From NCBI GenBank assembly GCA_947184155.2, contig CAMXCT020001733.1, positions 62,001 through 126,000 on the forward strand: a stretch of 64,000 nucleotides of DNA, read 5' to 3'. The DNA is from Cladocopium goreaui. Its lineage: Eukaryota > Sar > Dinophyceae > Suessiales > Symbiodiniaceae. Of this stretch, positions 19,814-29,273 are shown piece by piece (the first letter of the stretch is position 1; each line of letters begins with the position of its first letter). Both the position numbers and the translations under genes were made by a program. The notes under the pieces were generated by a model, which did not search any database, had not been told where the DNA came from, and saw only the letters and a list, made by a program, of their open reading frames with translations.

Positions 19814-20316
19814 CGCGCAAAGGAGTGTCCCTTAAATCGTTCCAACACATCTGCAGCTGTTCATTTATTGAATTATGGAGAGCTAAAGTCCGTTCAGAAC
19901 TTCAAATCTACATGGCGGCTTGCTACGATCTCTACCAAAAGAAAAAAGGTTCTGTTCACGTGCATGCTGACAAGACGTAGTCTGTGTACAGCATTGAGGT
20001 TCATCCGATGTGGCGTATCCAGCATGGAATCCCACTCAAGCATGCGAATAAAAAAATCGAAACACAAAGATGACTATGGAACTAGAAGTTTACCTTCCCG
20101 TTCCTTCGTCGGTTGAGATGTAGACTCTAATGTAGACCGCTGTAGAAACTCAGCATCTCGTGCAATGACATTCAAAAAAAAATGTGGTGGTAAATTAGCC
20201 GGCTCAGAGTCCTCTCAGAAATCATTCGAAATGAAGTAGAGGTAAATCTCGAGCAATGATTGCTGCCTCGCTTCGCCAGGTTCAATCAGGACCTATGCAG
20301 AGGTCATATCGATTTA
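19814..20316 (-). other. 3' untranslated segment of the giant element
   Basis: About 500 bases between the 2037-codon frame and the 3' LTR. No protein family is recognised; short open frames are present on the plus strand only. It probably holds the 3' end of the element transcript. Confidence 0.5.
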
Positions 20317-23300
20317 TCATCTGTATCCCCATCCATAGTATCCTTGATGGTTCCAGTCGCCACCACGGTGTGAATAAGATCTTCCACCTTTCCCTTGGTC
20401 TTTTCCACCTTTCTGTGGCGGAGGTACTGGAGCTTGCTTCGGCGGAGGAGCAGCTTCGACGGTTCTCCATGTTGCTGATGATGATGCTTTCGCTTTTGAC
20501 ACTCTGCCCAGTGCTGGTGCTGCCTTCGGGGCTGCTTTCGATTTGCCAGCGGCCGGGTTAGCACGTTCACGATCGGCAGGAACCGGGGTATCAGCAATCG
20601 CAAGTATGTGGGCTTCTGACATGTGGATGCCCCATCTTGGCCGTTGATCATCCCGTTGCTTGATGTGGTTGTAGTCGTTGATTGCATCATACAGCTTCTG
20701 GAGTAGAGGTCGTGGTAATTGTCGGCCATTTTGAAGGATCAGATGCAAAACTGAGATTCTTCGAAGTGGAGGTCGAAGAGCACACACAATGTCAACTGGG
20801 TTCAGTGTGATCGTGTCTTGAAAGTCGACGTTCCTGAAGAAATAAACAGCATTCACTCTGTATGCACCTGCAATGATTCTTCTGACCAGGACATCTTGTC
20901 GGTCAAGGGCTTCGCGGGCGGCTGTGGTCTTTCTCATCTCATCCCTTGTTGAGTCACGTTTCGACAGTTTCTCCATCTCTTCATCGAAGAAGATATTTTG
21001 CAAGTCTTCATAGGTGTAACCGCATTCAAGGGTATATACGAGAAGTCGTTTAAGTACCACTGCCCCATAGTACGCATTGACGAATCCCTCTTCCCCGATG
21101 TCGTCCTTTTGTTGTGGTCGGCCGATTTCTTGGTAGAGCTCTTTCATCTGTTGTGCAGTTGGTTCGATGAGTTCACCATTTTCATCCTCACCTAGGTATG
21201 GTACTCTTGAATCCAAGTCCATCCTGAATTTTCGGTTCTGTTGAAAGTGTTTCCATGCCGTCTCGATGTCTCCACAGAAGTTCCGTTGGAATAGTCTGTA
21301 GATCCTGACGATATGCAACCCAATCTGTAACAGGAGGATTTTGATGAGCTCCGGCTGAGCATCTCCAATTGTACAAGGCTCGATTGGTAGGACCTTTGAT
21401 CCAAACTCAATCCTCTTCATCCACTTGGGGTACTCAATCACTGCATCATGAGCTTCTCCAGCCTCGTACTCCTCAATGTTGATTTCGCCGACCTCTATCT
21501 CTTCATCGTCATTCTCATCGGTTTGTTTTCCTTCCTCATTGAGAAATTTATCGACCTCATCTTGCTCTCTGAAGTCTCTTCTCTCATCGTTGATGTCGCC
21601 CTTCTTCGAGGCTTGATCATCATGTTCTTCTTCTGGTTGAGGTTCTTGTTCTGGACTCTTCATGGTGACGTCATCATCATCTTGCGTCAGCTCGTCGTCA
21701 TCATCTTCACCTGTCAAATCGATCTTCACTTCTTCCCATGCTTTCTTGACATGGTCTTTGAGATCTTCTTCTCGAGGACGTGATTCGGCACTTGGTACAG
21801 TAGCCACGGTGATCTTGATTCGCTTCCTCCATCCATGACTTACCAAAAATCCTTTGCACATCACACAAATCGATAGTGGTGCAGGGGTCTCCATCAGACA
21901 TGCGGGGCATAGTCGATGGTCCTCCTTGCTAGGATGATGAGTGACTGCTAGCAATGATATTGCATCATTCCAATCCGGATGTCCAGGGAACAATCTGTGA
22001 GTATGACTGAAGTGACCGGTCTTGATATCGACAAGCTTTCGAAGTTCGTTCAGATCGGGTGATGATTCATCAGGCACAATGTTCCCAATGAGTTTGTCAA
22101 ATCGTTCAATGGTGGCCACCCTCCTTGCTCCTTGCACAGAAAGTACAAGTTGATCTTTTCCCTTTGTGATCATGAGACGGTAGTAGTCCTTTTCCTTCCA
22201 ATCGTAGTACCAAACTGCATCGAATGATTCGAATGGAATTGTTTCTTGGACCAAAATGTGTCCGTCTGCTGATAATCGAGGGGAGAACTTGGCGATGGAA
22301 TCGTACGTGATGTAGATGTAGACAAGATCAGTTTGTTCGATCTTCCTGAATCTCAGCACCGTCTGACTTCGTACGTCCCACGGTGCGAATGGCACGAAGA
22401 ACGTGTTGATTCGGTCGCCTCCTCCTCCGGGACGTAGTCCTTCTCTGAAGATTTGAGCGATGTTGTCAAAAGTGGTGCAATGAAATCCTCCTCCAAGAGT
22501 ATATCCGACTCCAGGGTTCATCTGATAGGAAGTCTTCTTGTCTTCAATGTGCACACCTCCTTGAACTCTTGAATGAGCCATAGGGGCACGGATTGCCACC
22601 GGCCATAGCCAAATCTCTCGATCTGCTGTTCCGATTTCCAATCTCAGCGTTTGTCGTTCAAGTCTCGAGGTCAATTCGTCATTGAAGTTGTTCATGATGT
22701 GTTCCAACTCACCTTTCGTGACTTTGAGTCCTAGCACTTGAGCTCGGATCCTCTTCGTCTGCTTGTACTCAGTGAAGATCACTCTCTGGAAATTGTTCCA
22801 CCTCTCAACAAGTATCGGGTAATTGACGTGGGTCGTTCCAGCCAATGTATGTTGGTCTCTCCAAATGTTGTCGTACTTCAAGATCGACTCGACATTGACC
22901 CAACCTGCTTCATCGCATGGTAGCCCACGGTGATTTCGATTGTCCTTGACGCAACCCACGGAGTGGCGTAGCGCTGCATTGAATCTTTTCGACAATTCGA
23001 CTATCCATTGCGGATTTTCCCACTTGTTGCCCATCCACTCGTTCTCGCCATATCGATGCACATTACTCCATCCATATCCAAGATATTCTTCTCCATTGAT
23101 GCGAGCAAGTTGAAGTGTACCGATGTTGTGGCCATGTGTGAATGGTTGGATGTACCTGAAATTCCAGTTGTCTCCATACTGTTTTCTTTCTTCAGTAAGC
23201 CATTCCATATATGCATCATGACCTTTGGGGTTCCAGGCGTTCAGCTCCTCAATGGTCGGCAAAACAGGCGGGGATTCCTCAGCCGCACGTTCAATCAGCA

Positions 23301-26300
23301 TATCAAGCTCATGACGATTCTTCACACCTCGGCTAATTGGGTTGACTTCGACGCCATTCACTAAGTACTGTCCTCCTTCTTCACGATCACCAATGTCGTA
23401 CATAAAGGCTGACTGACTGTAGAAGCATTTGGTCACTTCTTCTTTCTCAGTGAATCTGGTTCTTCCCCAACGTTTTCCTCGTGGCATGACGTTCTTCGGG
23501 AGCTTGTCTTTTCTGCCTCTTGTCGCAGCTTTGGATCTTTCCGAAGACGATGGGGATTTGGACTTCTGGTCCATGATCAATCTCATGCGCCATAGGGTGT
23601 CCTTCATGTTCTCGTCATCTGGTGTGGTACATTCATCAATGTCATGCATTCCACCACAAATGAAACAATATTGAACACTCGATGCGTCGGCAATCAGCTT
23701 CTCAAATTGATCACGGATGTTCCGCACCTCAGTTCGGCGCTTCTTCGCTTCCGAAGGTTGGCCCCCCATGTCCTCTTCTTCCTCCTCGATTTCGATGTCA
23801 CCAGCTCCGGCTTCAGTTTCTCCTGAAGTCTGTTCTGCTCGAGGGCCCCGCACCGTAGGCGTCGTGGTCTCCTCTTCAGGCTCACCAACTTCATCCTCCT
23901 CCTCATCGCTTGATGAGACTTCAATCATTTCAGGATGGTCATCGTAGTTGGCTTCCGGGAGCACCGGCATTCTGGTGATCTTCTTCTGCAGGAGTAGGTC
24001 GAAGATTCCCGCTTCTTTCAAGACTGTTGTCACCATATCGTTCTCGACCGGTGGGATGTATGCTTTTCTGGATCGGTTTCGTTTCGTGTTGATGGTGTCG
24101 GTAGGTCGACATGAACTGCTGAAGAGCCAGAATGATTCTTCCAGTCCTGCGAGGCAACTGTCAAGGTTTGCCCCCCATCCACCAAACATAGTAGGGAATT
24201 GAATACCCAGATCAAGCATCCCAAGCCAGAATTCGAAAATGTCGCCGACATACTCAGCTGTCGCGGTTGGATTGAGCATGGATGCGATCTCCTCCTTGGT
24301 CAATACGGTCTTCATGTAGTCATGATAAGCGACGTTTCCACCATCCCAAAGCAGTCTGTAAAACCATCGAATTCGGTGAGATCCACCTCCGCAATCCTCT
24401 GTACGAGTTTCACGTTGCACATTGAATTGGGGCAACAGGTCTCGTCTGCATTTTCCCTTCACCATGTATGCAGGCATGCGGATGGCACCTCGATGTGATA
24501 CCTGTTTGAGTACATCGCTTGTCGTCCTGTATCCTGATAGCATTGCAAGTGTCGCAGTGACCAAGAATCCACGGAGGTCCTTTTCGGCTTCCATTTCTCT
24601 CCAGTCAACGCACTCATTGTAGATGTTGAGCAATTTTGCAGCTACTCTTGCATCCTGTGAGAATTCATCCATCCCAATGTCTTCAGTTCCGTAGATTGCC
24701 GCTTTTGTCCAGTTGCTTGCGCAATTCAGACATCTTGTGCGGTTCTCAGTGCAGGTATTCAATCTCGAATCATTTTGATGAAATCCTTTGCGCACATCGC
24801 ACATCAATTCGGAATCTTCGGTTACCTCAACCCAATGCTCATCCACATCTGTCAGGGGCTCCGGGGTGAATACTCCTCGTCGGATGTCTGACCATGCTTT
24901 TCTCTGGACCGAATCTTTCATGTGCTTCATCCCTCCGATGATGTTTGCCGATCCAGCTTGAGCATCTGTTATTTCTCCAGCACGAATGCTGGGAACAATT
25001 CGTGGATGTTCTGTGCATCGTTTGATGGTTTCAATGTCAAATCCGGTGTTCTTCACATGGACGCATTCTTCATTCAGGTCATGGACTGTATCATGATCCA
25101 TAGCACAATGTAAGAAGACTTTCTGTCGCATCAGTGACTTTTCAAGCATAGCCCAAATGACTTCCTTGCCTTCACCTTCTTTCCAATAAAAAGGCTCACG
25201 TCCACAAGCATATATCTGTTTCCAGAATCTTTCATTGGTGGAGTGAATGATGCCCTTTTCCTTCAAGATTCTTGCAAGCTCCTCGGCCATGGATACAATC
25301 GAAGATTGGGACCCAAGAAACTGGGCGTCTTTCAGAATGTTGACGAAAATCGGAAGAGGTGCTGCTTGGCTGATATCTGTGATAATCTCCGCCAATTTGA
25401 TGATGAAGTCTGCATTTGGCATCAGCATGCGATTTTGTCCTCTGAATAATGCTGCGAAAGAGATCCAAATATGAACAGTGGCACTTGAGAACGTGTTGGC
25501 GTTGGTTCGTAGGAAAGTCAATGCTTTCGTTGCCAGTTCCAAGAAATCCTCGGGCTTCTCCAGGGATTCATAGGGAAGTTGGTACACCTTGATGGATGAA
25601 AGACCCATGTTGTTGAGCCCAGCCTCAATGTCATTGATGATTCTCGAGCTAGATCTCGTTTGGTAGGTCAAATCCGTCAAGATGAGAGCTTTGTTGTTTC
25701 TCACTTGTCCTCCCAATTCATCCCATTGGTCCATCCAAGGCTTCCCGATGATGAACTGTCCAATCTTGTTTCCCAACTTCTTGAGCTTGATTCGAATCTC
25801 GCCCTCCACCGTATCTTCAATACCCAATGTCAACATAGCTAGGACCTCCGTCACTGGATATCCTTTGCACCTGACAAACTCGGTGGTCGTGATGATGTAG
25901 TGGTAGAGCTTCAACCATTCGTAGTCGCTCTCATTGATCATGTGGGAATCAAGTTGTCCTTCTGTCAGCATGTTGAAAGACAGAGCAGCATGAAATGTCA
26001 ATCTTCTCAAATACTGTTTCCAGACCAAATTGGTTCCATACTTGTGAGTAGTGTGAGGACCCTCTACGATGGAAAGCACAAAGTCTTTGCCGGATCTCAA
26101 GAATGCAATTCTCTGTTCTTCACGTGCATAATCTTCGGCAGCATGGAGACGCACTTCCACGGTTGAAGGTTTCCTCCTCTTCATCCAGTCTTCAGTTGGA
26201 ATCCAATTTTCATCTCTTTCTGGTTCGGTACGACCCTGAGATGTCGCTCCAGGTCCAGATCGGAAAGCTGCATGGGTCGACGAAGATGCACCTCCGCCAG

Positions 26301-26451
26301 TCGATGATCTTGGCATCTTCTTCGGTTGAATGTTCGAACTTTGTGATTGCTGCGATGCCTTTGGTTGTGGTCCCTCCGGAGGAGTGGACGCACTCTGGGC
26401 ACTCGGTCCAGTTGATGTATCATCATTCACCCATGAAGGCTCCTCATTGTT
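20317..26451 (-). CDS. Giant-element accessory protein with Tpt1/KptA-like domain, about 2040 codons
   Basis: Open from just after an in-frame TGA at 26452-26454. The first in-frame start-like codon is GTG at 26430, used for numbering, so it may not be an independent gene. Residues 1-80 are Ser/Pro-rich. Region about 130-420 (ALILTDLTYQT, AALFRGQNRM) faintly recalls an SGNH hydrolase fold, low confidence. About 840-920 is acidic. A zinc knuckle-like motif CFICGGMHDIDEC lies at 922-934. The Tpt1/KptA-like region (about 1140-1370) has LSKRFNAALRHS (R1155, H1156), AIRAPMAHS (R1281), FHCTTFDNIAQIF (H1317) and GGGDRINTFF (R1340), matching the Arg-His-Arg-Arg set that handles NAD and the RNA 2'-phosphate. 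A CPAC..CVMC zinc ribbon lies at 1508-1525, then acidic repeats and an RG/Tyr-rich tail suited to RNA binding. Function in the element is inferred only. Confidence 0.75.
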   Translation of the reverse strand, partial: NNEEPSWVNDDTSTGPSAQSASTPPEGPQPKASQQSQSSNIQPKKMPRSSTGGGASSSTHAAFRSGPGATSQGRTEPERDENWIPTEDWMKRRKPSTVEVRLHAAEDYAREEQRIAFLRSGKDFVLSIVEGPHTTHKYGTNLVWKQYLRRLTFHAALSFNMLTEGQLDSHMINESDYEWLKLYHYIITTTEFVRCKGYPVTEVLAMLTLGIEDTVEGEIRIKLKKLGNKIGQFIIGKPWMDQWDELGGQVRNNKALILTDLTYQTRSSSRIINDIEAGLNNMGLSSIKVYQLPYESLEKPEDFLELATKALTFLRTNANTFSSATVHIWISFAALFRGQNRMLMPNADFIIKLAEIITDISQAAPLPIFVNILKDAQFLGSQSSIVSMAEELARILKEKGIIHSTNERFWKQIYACGREPFYWKEGEGKEVIWAMLEKSLMRQKVFLHCAMDHDTVHDLNEECVHVKNTGFDIETIKRCTEHPRIVPSIRAGEITDAQAGSANIIGGMKHMKDSVQRKAWSDIRRGVFTPEPLTDVDEHWVEVTEDSELMCDVRKGFHQNDSRLNTCTENRTRCLNCASNWTKAAIYGTEDIGMDEFSQDARVAAKLLNIYNECVDWREMEAEKDLRGFLVTATLAMLSGYRTTSDVLKQVSHRGAIRMPAYMVKGKCRRDLLPQFNVQRETRTEDCGGGSHRIRWFYRLLWDGGNVAYHDYMKTVLTKEEIASMLNPTATAEYVGDIFEFWLGMLDLGIQFPTMFGGWGANLDSCLAGLEESFWLFSSSCRPTDTINTKRNRSRKAYIPPVENDMVTTVLKEAGIFDLLLQKKITRMPVLPEANYDDHPEMIEVSSSDEEEDEVGEPEEETTTPTVRGPRAEQTSGETEAGAGDIEIEEEEEDMGGQPSEAKKRRTEVRNIRDQFEKLIADASSVQYCFICGGMHDIDECTTPDDENMKDTLWRMRLIMDQKSKSPSSSERSKAATRGRKDKLPKNVMPRGKRWGRTRFTEKEEVTKCFYSQSAFMYDIGDREEGGQYLVNGVEVNPISRGVKNRHELDMLIERAAEESPPVLPTIEELNAWNPKGHDAYMEWLTEERKQYGDNWNFRYIQPFTHGHNIGTLQLARINGEEYLGYGWSNVHRYGENEWMGNKWENPQWIVELSKRFNAALRHSVGCVKDNRNHRGLPCDEAGWVNVESILKYDNIWRDQHTLAGTTHVNYPILVERWNNFQRVIFTEYKQTKRIRAQVLGLKVTKGELEHIMNNFNDELTSRLERQTLRLEIGTADREIWLWPVAIRAPMAHSRVQGGVHIEDKKTSYQMNPGVGYTLGGGFHCTTFDNIAQIFREGLRPGGGGDRINTFFVPFAPWDVRSQTVLRFRKIEQTDLVYIYITYDSIAKFSPRLSADGHILVQETIPFESFDAVWYYDWKEKDYYRLMITKGKDQLVLSVQGARRVATIERFDKLIGNIVPDESSPDLNELRKLVDIKTGHFSHTHRLFPGHPDWNDAISLLAVTHHPSKEDHRLCPACLMETPAPLSICVMCKGFLVSHGWRKRIKITVATVPSAESRPREEDLKDHVKKAWEEVKIDLTGEDDDDELTQDDDDVTMKSPEQEPQPEEEHDDQASKKGDINDERRDFREQDEVDKFLNEEGKQTDENDDEEIEVGEINIEEYEAGEAHDAVIEYPKWMKRIEFGSKVLPIEPCTIGDAQPELIKILLLQIGLHIVRIYRLFQRNFCGDIETAWKHFQQNRKFRMDLDSRVPYLGEDENGELIEPTAQQMKELYQEIGRPQQKDDIGEEGFVNAYYGAVVLKRLLVYTLECGYTYEDLQNIFFDEEMEKLSKRDSTRDEMRKTTAAREALDRQDVLVRRIIAGAYRVNAVYFFRNVDFQDTITLNPVDIVCALRPPLRRISVLHLILQNGRQLPRPLLQKLYDAINDYNHIKQRDDQRPRWGIHMSEAHILAIADTPVPADRERANPAAGKSKAAPKAAPALGRVSKAKASSSATWRTVEAAPPPKQAPVPPPQKGGKDQGKGGRSYSHRGGDWNHQGYYGWGYR
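22360..23010 (-). other. Tpt1/KptA-like ADP-ribosyl-transfer domain
   Basis: Tpt1/KptA enzymes remove the 2'-phosphate from spliced tRNA using NAD, forming an ADP-ribosylated RNA intermediate, and some family members ADP-ribosylate 5'-phosphorylated RNA or DNA ends. Here all four signature residues are in order (R1155-H1156, R1281, R1340). Family-typical neighbours are also present: LSKxxxxxLRH followed by CDEAGWVNVESILK; IRAxxxHS; and HxTTxxxIxxIxxEGLxPGG. The insert between the N-terminal part and IRA is longer than in stand-alone enzymes. Presence inside an LTR retrotransposon is not something I know to be described. Confidence 0.7.
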
Positions 26452-28770
26452 TCAGAAGTCGACTTCGTCGGGTTTTCGTCCATCATTGAAGATCAAGGGG
26501 ACATCCCAGTTGTCGAAATTGTGCATGCCTCCGGCTGTTCCAGCTTGAGTCTCGGTCATCAGCACGGTGGTGAAATCTTTGAGGGAGCTGTGGCAGGCAT
26601 GACGTCTTTCTTTCTCAGTGTATCTGGCTCCTTCATCGGCAATCGAGACATTGTAACCATGTCCAATCAGGATTCCCTGAGGGATGTCAAAGACTTTGAG
26701 GATCGAGAACTGGATCTCGGATAATTCTGCTATCTTCGACAAATTCCCATCTCCTCGAGCGCTGGTCTTGTGTCTTTCGAGTGTCGTGCCGAGGGCCAAC
26801 AAACATAAGAAATGATTCTGGGCTGCACTCCTTCCTTTCGGTTGGTTGGTTTCAAAAGCAATCACATCTTTCATCACATCCTGCAAGATGATCTGATTCG
26901 ATGGGTTCTGCTCGTTGTGATATCTCAATGCATGTCCTAGGTGCCTCATCTGGATCTCAACCATGTGCTTCATTGCCGTCAAATAGCTATCATTGTCAGA
27001 TGGAGACTTCGGATTCACCTTGGTCAACTCGTCCATGACTTTGAAGTATTCGGCGGTCCTTGTCACAGCTAGCCATGATGTTGCACTTGGATCTGTGTTG
27101 AATGATGGTGTTCCTCGATAAATTTGTTTCATGCTTCGGATCTTCGCCTCAGTTTCTGCAGCAGTGGCTTGATCATCAAAAGGTTCGGGAAAGTGTCCTT
27201 TGGACAATACGATCCAGAGCTCATCAAGTCTGTCGTAGATCTCTTTGTCCATGAAGCGTCCCATAGTTGCATCTTCATATGGGCATCTGCTGGCAAAGAC
27301 CTTCACGAATCTCGACCCTTTTGACAAAAACTCCCATCCGGAACACTTCTTCTCGATGTCCTGCGCTCTCTGCAACAACTTGTAGGCTACTTCCAGGGCT
27401 TGTGCAGTTGCTTCACTGGTGTGCCTGGAGTTCGCGAAGTAAGCTGAGTAGACAACTGCAGGCGGCATGCCAAACCTAATCCATTGATTGGCTGTGTCCT
27501 CATCTGAGATCAGGCGAAAATTCGAGCCTCGGGTGTCTCGGAATGGTGATGGAGTCTTGGCTGCAATGGTTCCTTCAGACAATCCCTTCAGCACTCGTAA
27601 TGCAACGGTGATTCGGCTTCCTGAGAATTGCCCTACTGAGTTCAGATCATGGGTTTCGGCCATCCCGCTTTGTACAGAAGAAAGTTGTACGGACCGTAGG
27701 TCTCGTAACAACAGCTCGAGCAGCGGAAATAGTTGTACGAACCGTAGGTCTCGTAACAACCAATCGGAGTCGAATTCAGAAAGCGGTCGACGCGAAAATG
27801 AAAAGTGCCACGAAGAAAGAACCGAAGTTGATGTCAATCTCGAAAAGCACCAGTGCAGTAGCGATCGCTCGAACGAATGGTCAATGGCGTCGAGCTCTCG
27901 AGTAGCACAAACGGATGTTGCCACCGACTTGATTGGGTGACTGCGGATATTCTCGGAATCACGAGACATTTCAGCTTTCAGTTGTTCATCACAAGCAAGC
28001 GGCTTCCAACGTTTCATCACTTTGACGTTCACAAATGGACTATTCCTGGTTACATGATCATTGATTCCATTCATGATGATCTTGGCTATCCACTTGGTGT
28101 AAACTTGAGTAATGCGAGTTTCCCTACCGGCACACTCAGCATGGTCATGACGGCGATCACATCTTCTATGAAGCTTTGGAAAAGACACCCCCCATGTAAC
28201 AATCTTCCATGGTTTCTTGATTGGTTTGGGAGTCTCTTGGAATTGTGATTTCAAGCCATACATGCATCCATCAAATTTGTGCTCATGAGATACGGTTCCT
28301 TCCACAAGGTCAGTCATTCTACGGTCCTTCCAGTAGTCACAACCTCTAGGCAACTCAAGCAAGGCTGGTGATCCCATGTTGATAAGTTCACTTAGCACTG
28401 ATGTAAACACTTCCCACATCGCCCAGAAGATCTGCTTCTTTGCTTCGATGAGTTGTGTCGTTGCTTCGCTTACCCATCGGTTGATTCGGTTCCATGGTGA
28501 ACCTCCTGTACATGGACCTGCAAAGAACACTGAATCAAGTTTGGTCCGAAGGCATCGCCTTGCTTTACTGATTCCGTACGGAGAGAGCATGTCGTCATCT
28601 TCGTGATTGGTACGACATGAAACTTCATTTCGTCCTTCATTTTGTTCTGCAAGAACGTAAACCAGTTTCTCTCTTCCGAACATAACAAGACGAAGCATGG
28701 GACTGCTTGAGGAACTTCGATCAAATTGATTGCAAGGGAAAACTTCGCATACTTTGATGTCATCAAGTCA
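26452..28770 (-). CDS. Giant-element downstream protein with methyltransferase-like module, 748 codons from ATG 28698
   Basis: Frame open from about 28770 (after a TGA), first ATG at 28698, stop TGA at 26452-26454. Before the ATG it reads DDIKVCEVFPCNQFDR, like motif I of the copia-borne module, so the true start lies upstream in another frame. Numbered from Met28698: PCTGGSPWNRIN with P62-C63 (motif IV-like), LLELPRGCDYW at 113-122 (motif VI-like), FDGCMYGL at 142-149, and RRCDRRHDHAEC at 178-189. Residues about 200-345 look unconserved and include an in-frame 16-codon duplication (LRDLRxVQL twice, 27684-27760). From M346 a new, conserved-looking unknown region runs to the end. It is in the same frame as the 2037-codon frame, separated by one TGA. 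Confidence 0.7.
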
Positions 28771-29273
28771 CAAGGTGATTTGGAAAATTGAAATTCCAAA
28801 GTTCTGTTTTTCTTTTCTCTCCAAAGGATTACCGACACTTTGGGATGGTCAACCTCATGTTTGCCTACTTCAATGTGATATTGATAGGGGACAAAAACAT
28901 CAGTGATGGGAATAGTATTCACGTCATTGCAATTGGTGCAGAGCGTGATTACTCCCTGACTCACTTTACAGTTCTTACCTCCATCGATCACTTCAGCATT
29001 GGCGAGCACCTTGAATGTCGATTTTCCAGTCCAAAATTCATTCAACTTGTTTGTTGATTCATGATTGTCGCCCTTGAATCTCCATATGTCTTTGATCACT
29101 CGAGTGTTGGTTTTGAACTTTTGTTCAGTTTCCCTCTCATCACATATGATCCTAGGGTCACAAGGACAGTCTTCGCAATCCTGTGGCACAAAGTTTTGCC
29201 TTCTTGGCGTTTTGTGAATTCGGATCAATGTCTCTTTCCCATCCCACTGCCAATGGTCTTCATTTTTCTTATC
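28470..29273 (-). CDS. Giant-element downstream frame starting with a WxWDG/LIRxH/PRR region
   Basis: Open from 29273, right at the TAA that ends the RNase H frame, one base shifted. The first start-like codon is TTG at 29228. It begins EDHWQWDGKETLIRIHKTP, then RRQNFVP and a Cys-rich CEDCPCDP, a pattern I associate with a recurrent dinoflagellate protein region. After about 28770 the coding signal moves to the neighbouring frame (EVFPC..PCTGG), so the last about 80 codons of this frame are probably not native. It therefore looks like the middle piece of one long ancestral polyprotein broken by +1 shifts, or by recoding, at both ends. Function unknown. Confidence 0.5.
   Translation of the reverse strand, partial: DKKNEDHWQWDGKETLIRIHKTPRRQNFVPQDCEDCPCDPRIICDERETEQKFKTNTRVIKDIWRFKGDNHESTNKLNEFWTGKSTFKVLANAEVIDGGKNCKVSQGVITLCTNCNDVNTIPITDVFVPYQYHIEVGKHEVDHPKVSVILWREKKNRTLEFQFSKSPCDLMTSKYAKFSLAINLIEVPQAVPCFVLLCSEERNWFTFLQNKMKDEMKFHVVPITKMTTCSLRTESVKQGDAFGPNLIQCSLQVHVQEVHHGTESTDG

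Noticed and set aside
19751-20116. 121-codon plus frame spanning the 3' LTR border
   Set aside because: It crosses an LTR terminus and has no motif.
26103-26489. Plus-strand frame over the start of the 2037-codon protein, and similar plus frames across 20-39 kb
   Set aside because: Shadows of the minus-strand coding frames; no independent motifs.
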